DNA of 9,088 nt, from contig CATZEP010000049.1 in assembly GCA_958418185.1 (NCBI GenBank), positions 1 through 9,088 on the forward strand, given 5' to 3'. The first letter of the stretch is position 1. Each line of letters begins with the position of its first letter. Below are positions 7,411 to 9,088 of the stretch, piece after piece. A program made the translations under genes and the position numbers. This DNA comes from an uncultured Collinsella sp. (GTDB lineage: Bacteria > Actinomycetota > Coriobacteriia > Coriobacteriales > Coriobacteriaceae). The notes under the pieces are model-generated. The model had not been told where the DNA came from and did no database searches. It saw only the letters and a list, made by a program, of their open reading frames with translations.

Positions 7411-7435
7411 TAGAGACTGAACGAGCGTGGGAGAT

Positions 7436-7456
7436 GCGCCGGGACCTGCCCGGCGC
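7436..7456. repeat. Perfect 8-bp GC-only inverted repeat between nusA and infB
   Basis: GCGCCGGG at 7436-7443 and CCCGGCGC at 7449-7456 are perfect complements around a 5-nt loop. In the minus-strand transcript this hairpin starts about 10 nt after the nusA stop codon. No U-run follows it (the next bases read AUCUCCCACG), so it does not fit an intrinsic terminator. An RNA processing or stability element, or a pause site, would fit better; that is inference. Confidence 0.6.
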
Positions 7457-7466
7457 GACCGCGCGC
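7453..7466. repeat. Overlapping 5-bp inverted repeat at the nusA stop codon
   Basis: GCGCG at 7453-7457 pairs with CGCGC at 7462-7466 around a 4-nt loop. It shares bases 7453-7456 with the stronger neighbouring hairpin, so the two cannot form together. It could be a chance product of GC-rich sequence. Confidence 0.3.
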
Positions 7467-8713
7467 TAGATCAGGTCCTCCGCATCATCGAAGGCGTCGG
7501 TGTCGTGGACACCGCAGAAACGGGAGCCGGGGCGGGCTTGGTTGCGGCACTGGACGCCGTCCTCGGACACGTACTCACAGCGACGGACGTCGTCGTCCTC
7601 CTCGTCACCGATCAGGTCGGCAGCGGGCTCCTCGTGAACGGGGACGTTCTTGAGGATGTCGGCGGCAAGAGTCTCGGACTTAATGTCGATGTGCCAGCCG
7701 GTCAGGCGAGCGGCGAGGCGGGCGTTCTGGCCCTCCTTGCCGATGGCGAGCGAAAGCTGGTCGTCGGGCACGATGACGCCGGCGTAGGCCTTCTCCTCGT
7801 CGATGAGGACGCGAGTGACCTTGGCGGGCGACAGGGCGTTGGCGACGTAGACGGCCGGATCGGCATCCCACAGGATGACGTCGACGCGCTCGCCGCGAAG
7901 CTCGCCCACGACGGCACGAACACGGCTGCCCTTGGGGCCGACGCAGGCGCCCACGGGATCCAGGCGATCGTCGAGCGAGTGGACGGCGACCTTGGAGCGC
8001 TGGCCGGGCTCGCGGGCGATCGACTTGATCTGGACGGTGCCCTCATAGATCTCGGGCACCTCCTGCTCAAACAGACGACGCATGAGCTCGGGATGGGTGC
8101 GGGAGATGACGATCGGCGGACGGCTGTGCTCGCCGCGAACCGGCTGCAGGTTGGAGTTGGGATCGCGGACGTCGATGATCACGGCCTTGATGTGCTGGTT
8201 GTGCAGATAGCGCTCGCCCATCGGACGCTCGTTGCGCTCGTTCTCGTAACGGCGCTGGTCAAAATGCGGCAGCTCGGCCTCGACGCCATCGCGGATCTTG
8301 ACGATCGTGAAGTCGGGCGTGGACTGCAGCACGGTACCGCTGATGAGGTCACCGATACGACCGGAGAACTCCTCGTAGATCTGCTCGCGGGCGGAGTTAC
8401 GCACGATGGCGTTGATCTCGGCCTTGGCGTGCTGAGCGGCGATGCGGCTCGTGTTCTTGGGAGTGACGTCGATCTCCTCGAACTCGGTGAAGTTGCCCTC
8501 CTCGTCCATGGAATCGTCGATCGGCTCCAGACGGTAAACGTAGATCTTGCCGGTGGTGCGGTCGATGGTCACCTTGGCGCCCCACTCAAGATGCAAGATC
8601 TCGGCATAGCTCTTGGCGAGCGACTGCTCCAGGCGGTCGATCAGGTAGAGCTGGTCGATGTGCCTCTCCTGGCAAAGCTCCATCAGGGCGGACATCATGT
8701 CGGATGCTGCCAT
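7466..8713 (-). CDS. nusA: Transcription termination/antitermination factor NusA with an extra Cys/His tail
   Basis: NusA binds RNA polymerase and nascent RNA and modulates pausing, termination and antitermination. The 415-aa product has the N-terminal polymerase-binding domain (about 1-110), an S1 domain (about 112-180, starting near GDLISGTV), KH1 (about 200-275, with VGACVGPKGSRV at 254-265) and KH2 (about 290-345, with LSLAIGKEGQNARLAARL from 320). The acidic AR repeats of proteobacterial NusA are absent, as expected for Gram-positives. About 70 residues follow KH2: an acidic stretch (EEDDD at 371-375), then C379, C389, C400 and H403 in a CX9CX10CX2H arrangement, then an acidic end. This tail is not part of the common NusA core and looks like a small zinc-binding module; that function is inferred. 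The ATG at 8713 has a strong Shine-Dalgarno sequence (AAGGAAGGA, 8729-8721) seven bases upstream. The stop is TAG at 7468-7466. Confidence 0.96.
   Translation of the reverse strand: MAASDMMSALMELCQERHIDQLYLIDRLEQSLAKSYAEILHLEWGAKVTIDRTTGKIYVYRLEPIDDSMDEEGNFTEFEEIDVTPKNTSRIAAQHAKAEINAIVRNSAREQIYEEFSGRIGDLISGTVLQSTPDFTIVKIRDGVEAELPHFDQRRYENERNERPMGERYLHNQHIKAVIIDVRDPNSNLQPVRGEHSRPPIVISRTHPELMRRLFEQEVPEIYEGTVQIKSIAREPGQRSKVAVHSLDDRLDPVGACVGPKGSRVRAVVGELRGERVDVILWDADPAVYVANALSPAKVTRVLIDEEKAYAGVIVPDDQLSLAIGKEGQNARLAARLTGWHIDIKSETLAADILKNVPVHEEPAADLIGDEEDDDVRRCEYVSEDGVQCRNQARPGSRFCGVHDTDAFDDAEDLI
7505..7579 (-). other. Putative zinc-knuckle module at the NusA C-terminus
   Basis: This segment encodes NusA residues 379-403, which contain C379, C389, C400 and H403. 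The pattern C-x9-C-R-N-x4-G-S-x-F-C-x2-H resembles small Cys3-His modules with a G-x-x-C ... G-S-x-(Y/F)-C-x-x-H signature, found in various uncharacterised bacterial and phage proteins. The resemblance comes from reading the motif, not from a search. Acidic stretches flank it on both sides. Metal binding is inferred from the ligand-type residues only. Confidence 0.5.
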
Positions 8714-8714
8714 G

Positions 8715-9088
8715 TTAGTTTCCTTCCTTCGCGGGCTTGAAGTCGTAGGTGGGCTTCAACTTGCACTTTTTAACATCAGAGAAATCGAGGGTGACGGACT
8801 CGCCGTCCTCGAGCTCGAGGGTCACGTTCGTCTCGGTCGCGGCGACAATCTTGCCGGAGTACTTGCGACGGCCCTCGGTGGCGGTGGAGGTGAGCTCGCA
8901 GTCCTCGCCCACAAAGCGGGCAAAGTCGCGCGGACGGCGCAGCGGGCGCGCCATACCAGGGCTCGACACCTCGAGCGTGTAGCTCGAAGAAATGGGGTCG
9001 AGCTCCTCGATCACGTCGCCGACCCACTTGGTATTGGCCGTGACGTCGTTGAGCGACAGGCTCTGACCCTCGGCACCCTCGATACGCA
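8715..9088 (-). CDS. rimP: Ribosome maturation factor RimP, 5' end cut off by the window edge
   Basis: RimP binds the free 30S subunit in the cytoplasm and assists its late maturation. About 124 codons are visible. The reading frame is open from the right edge to a TAA stop at 8717-8715, and roughly the first 30 residues of a protein usually near 150-160 aa lie outside the window. The diagnostic stretch LEVSSPGMARPLRRPRDF is present, followed by FVGE and a C-terminal SH3-like beta region with a G-K-I-V-A-A strand and a run of acidic residues (LELEDGESVTLDF). The protein ends in a Lys-rich tail. A GTG at 9014 is in frame but internal: conserved coding sequence continues upstream of it, so it is not the real start. 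The nusA start codon lies one base after the stop, and the nusA ribosome binding site sits inside the last rimP codons, which implies coupling. The identity is secure from the family signature. Confidence 0.93.
   Translation of the reverse strand, partial: RIEGAEGQSLSLNDVTANTKWVGDVIEELDPISSSYTLEVSSPGMARPLRRPRDFARFVGEDCELTSTATEGRRKYSGKIVAATETNVTLELEDGESVTLDFSDVKKCKLKPTYDFKPAKEGN
8721..8729 (-). promoter_or_regulatory. Ribosome binding site of nusA
   Basis: AAGGAAGGA on the minus strand, seven bases before the nusA ATG, lies within the last codons of rimP. It fixes the nusA start and suggests that ribosomes finishing rimP help load nusA. Confidence 0.75.

Noticed and set aside
4789..7413. 874-codon open frame on the plus strand opposite infB
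   Set aside because: It lies in exact codon register opposite infB, which has all IF2 motifs. Its product is a Gly/Leu/Val/Asp-rich string with no recognisable domain. It is open only because infB avoids TTA, CTA and TCA.
7436..7456. Intrinsic terminator after nusA
   Set aside because: The stem is strong, but the transcript has no U-run after it, and the operon continues into infB with a good ribosome binding site.
7466..7579. NusA tail as a fused or degraded YlxR
   Set aside because: YlxR has a close C-x-x-C-R motif near its start and a GRGAY-type segment. The tail has C-x9-C and C-x-x-H spacing and is far too short, so it does not match.
7427..8740. 437-codon plus-strand open frame opposite nusA
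   Set aside because: Same codon-register artefact, with low-complexity composition and no domain; nusA on the other strand is certain.
8715..9014. rimP starting at the GTG at 9014
   Set aside because: The frame continues upstream with RimP-like sequence (LNDVTANTKWVGDVIEEL) to the window edge, so the gene is cut by the window, not short.
1..9088. tRNA or rRNA genes, CRISPR array, insertion sequence, prophage or attachment site
   Set aside because: I saw no cloverleaf-like segment, regularly spaced repeats, transposase motifs or terminal inverted repeats; nearly every base belongs to the eight housekeeping genes.

Overview
The window is a compact, GC-rich housekeeping operon read entirely from the minus strand. 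In transcription order (right to left) it holds rimP (5' end outside the window), nusA, infB, rbfA, a DHH/DHHA1 nanoRNase/pAp-phosphatase gene (nrnA type), truB, ribF and dnaG (3' end outside the window). Codon use, the spare NusA without the proteobacterial C-terminal repeats, and the sequence style of IF2 and NusA suggest a high-GC Gram-positive. A member of the Coriobacteriia (Collinsella or a relative) is my best guess, made from pattern memory only and not from a search.

Layout: rimP runs from the right edge to 8715. One base separates it from nusA (8713-7466). A 91-bp gap at 7375-7465 is the only sizeable intergenic space. It holds two perfect inverted repeats and the infB ribosome binding site. 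infB (7374-4660) takes up about a third of the window. rbfA, nrnA, truB, ribF and dnaG follow with gaps of 11 and 15 bp or overlaps of 8, 4 and 8 bp, so they are almost certainly one transcript with translational coupling. No plus-strand gene, RNA gene, mobile element or CRISPR array is supported.

Functionally the cluster joins ribosome biogenesis (RimP and RbfA for 30S maturation), transcription elongation/termination control (NusA), translation initiation (IF2), tRNA pseudouridylation (TruB), turnover of very short RNAs (NrnA-like), flavin cofactor synthesis (RibF) and replication priming (DnaG). The first part is the classical rimP-nusA-infB-rbfA-truB-ribF order. Less usual are the lack of ylxR and ylxQ between nusA and infB, the primase gene attached by overlap to the end of ribF, and a Cys/His-rich tail on NusA.

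I found no new defence, mobile or biosynthetic system. The observations most worth following are the NusA tail (possible zinc knuckle), the structured nusA-infB spacer, and the ribF-dnaG overlap.
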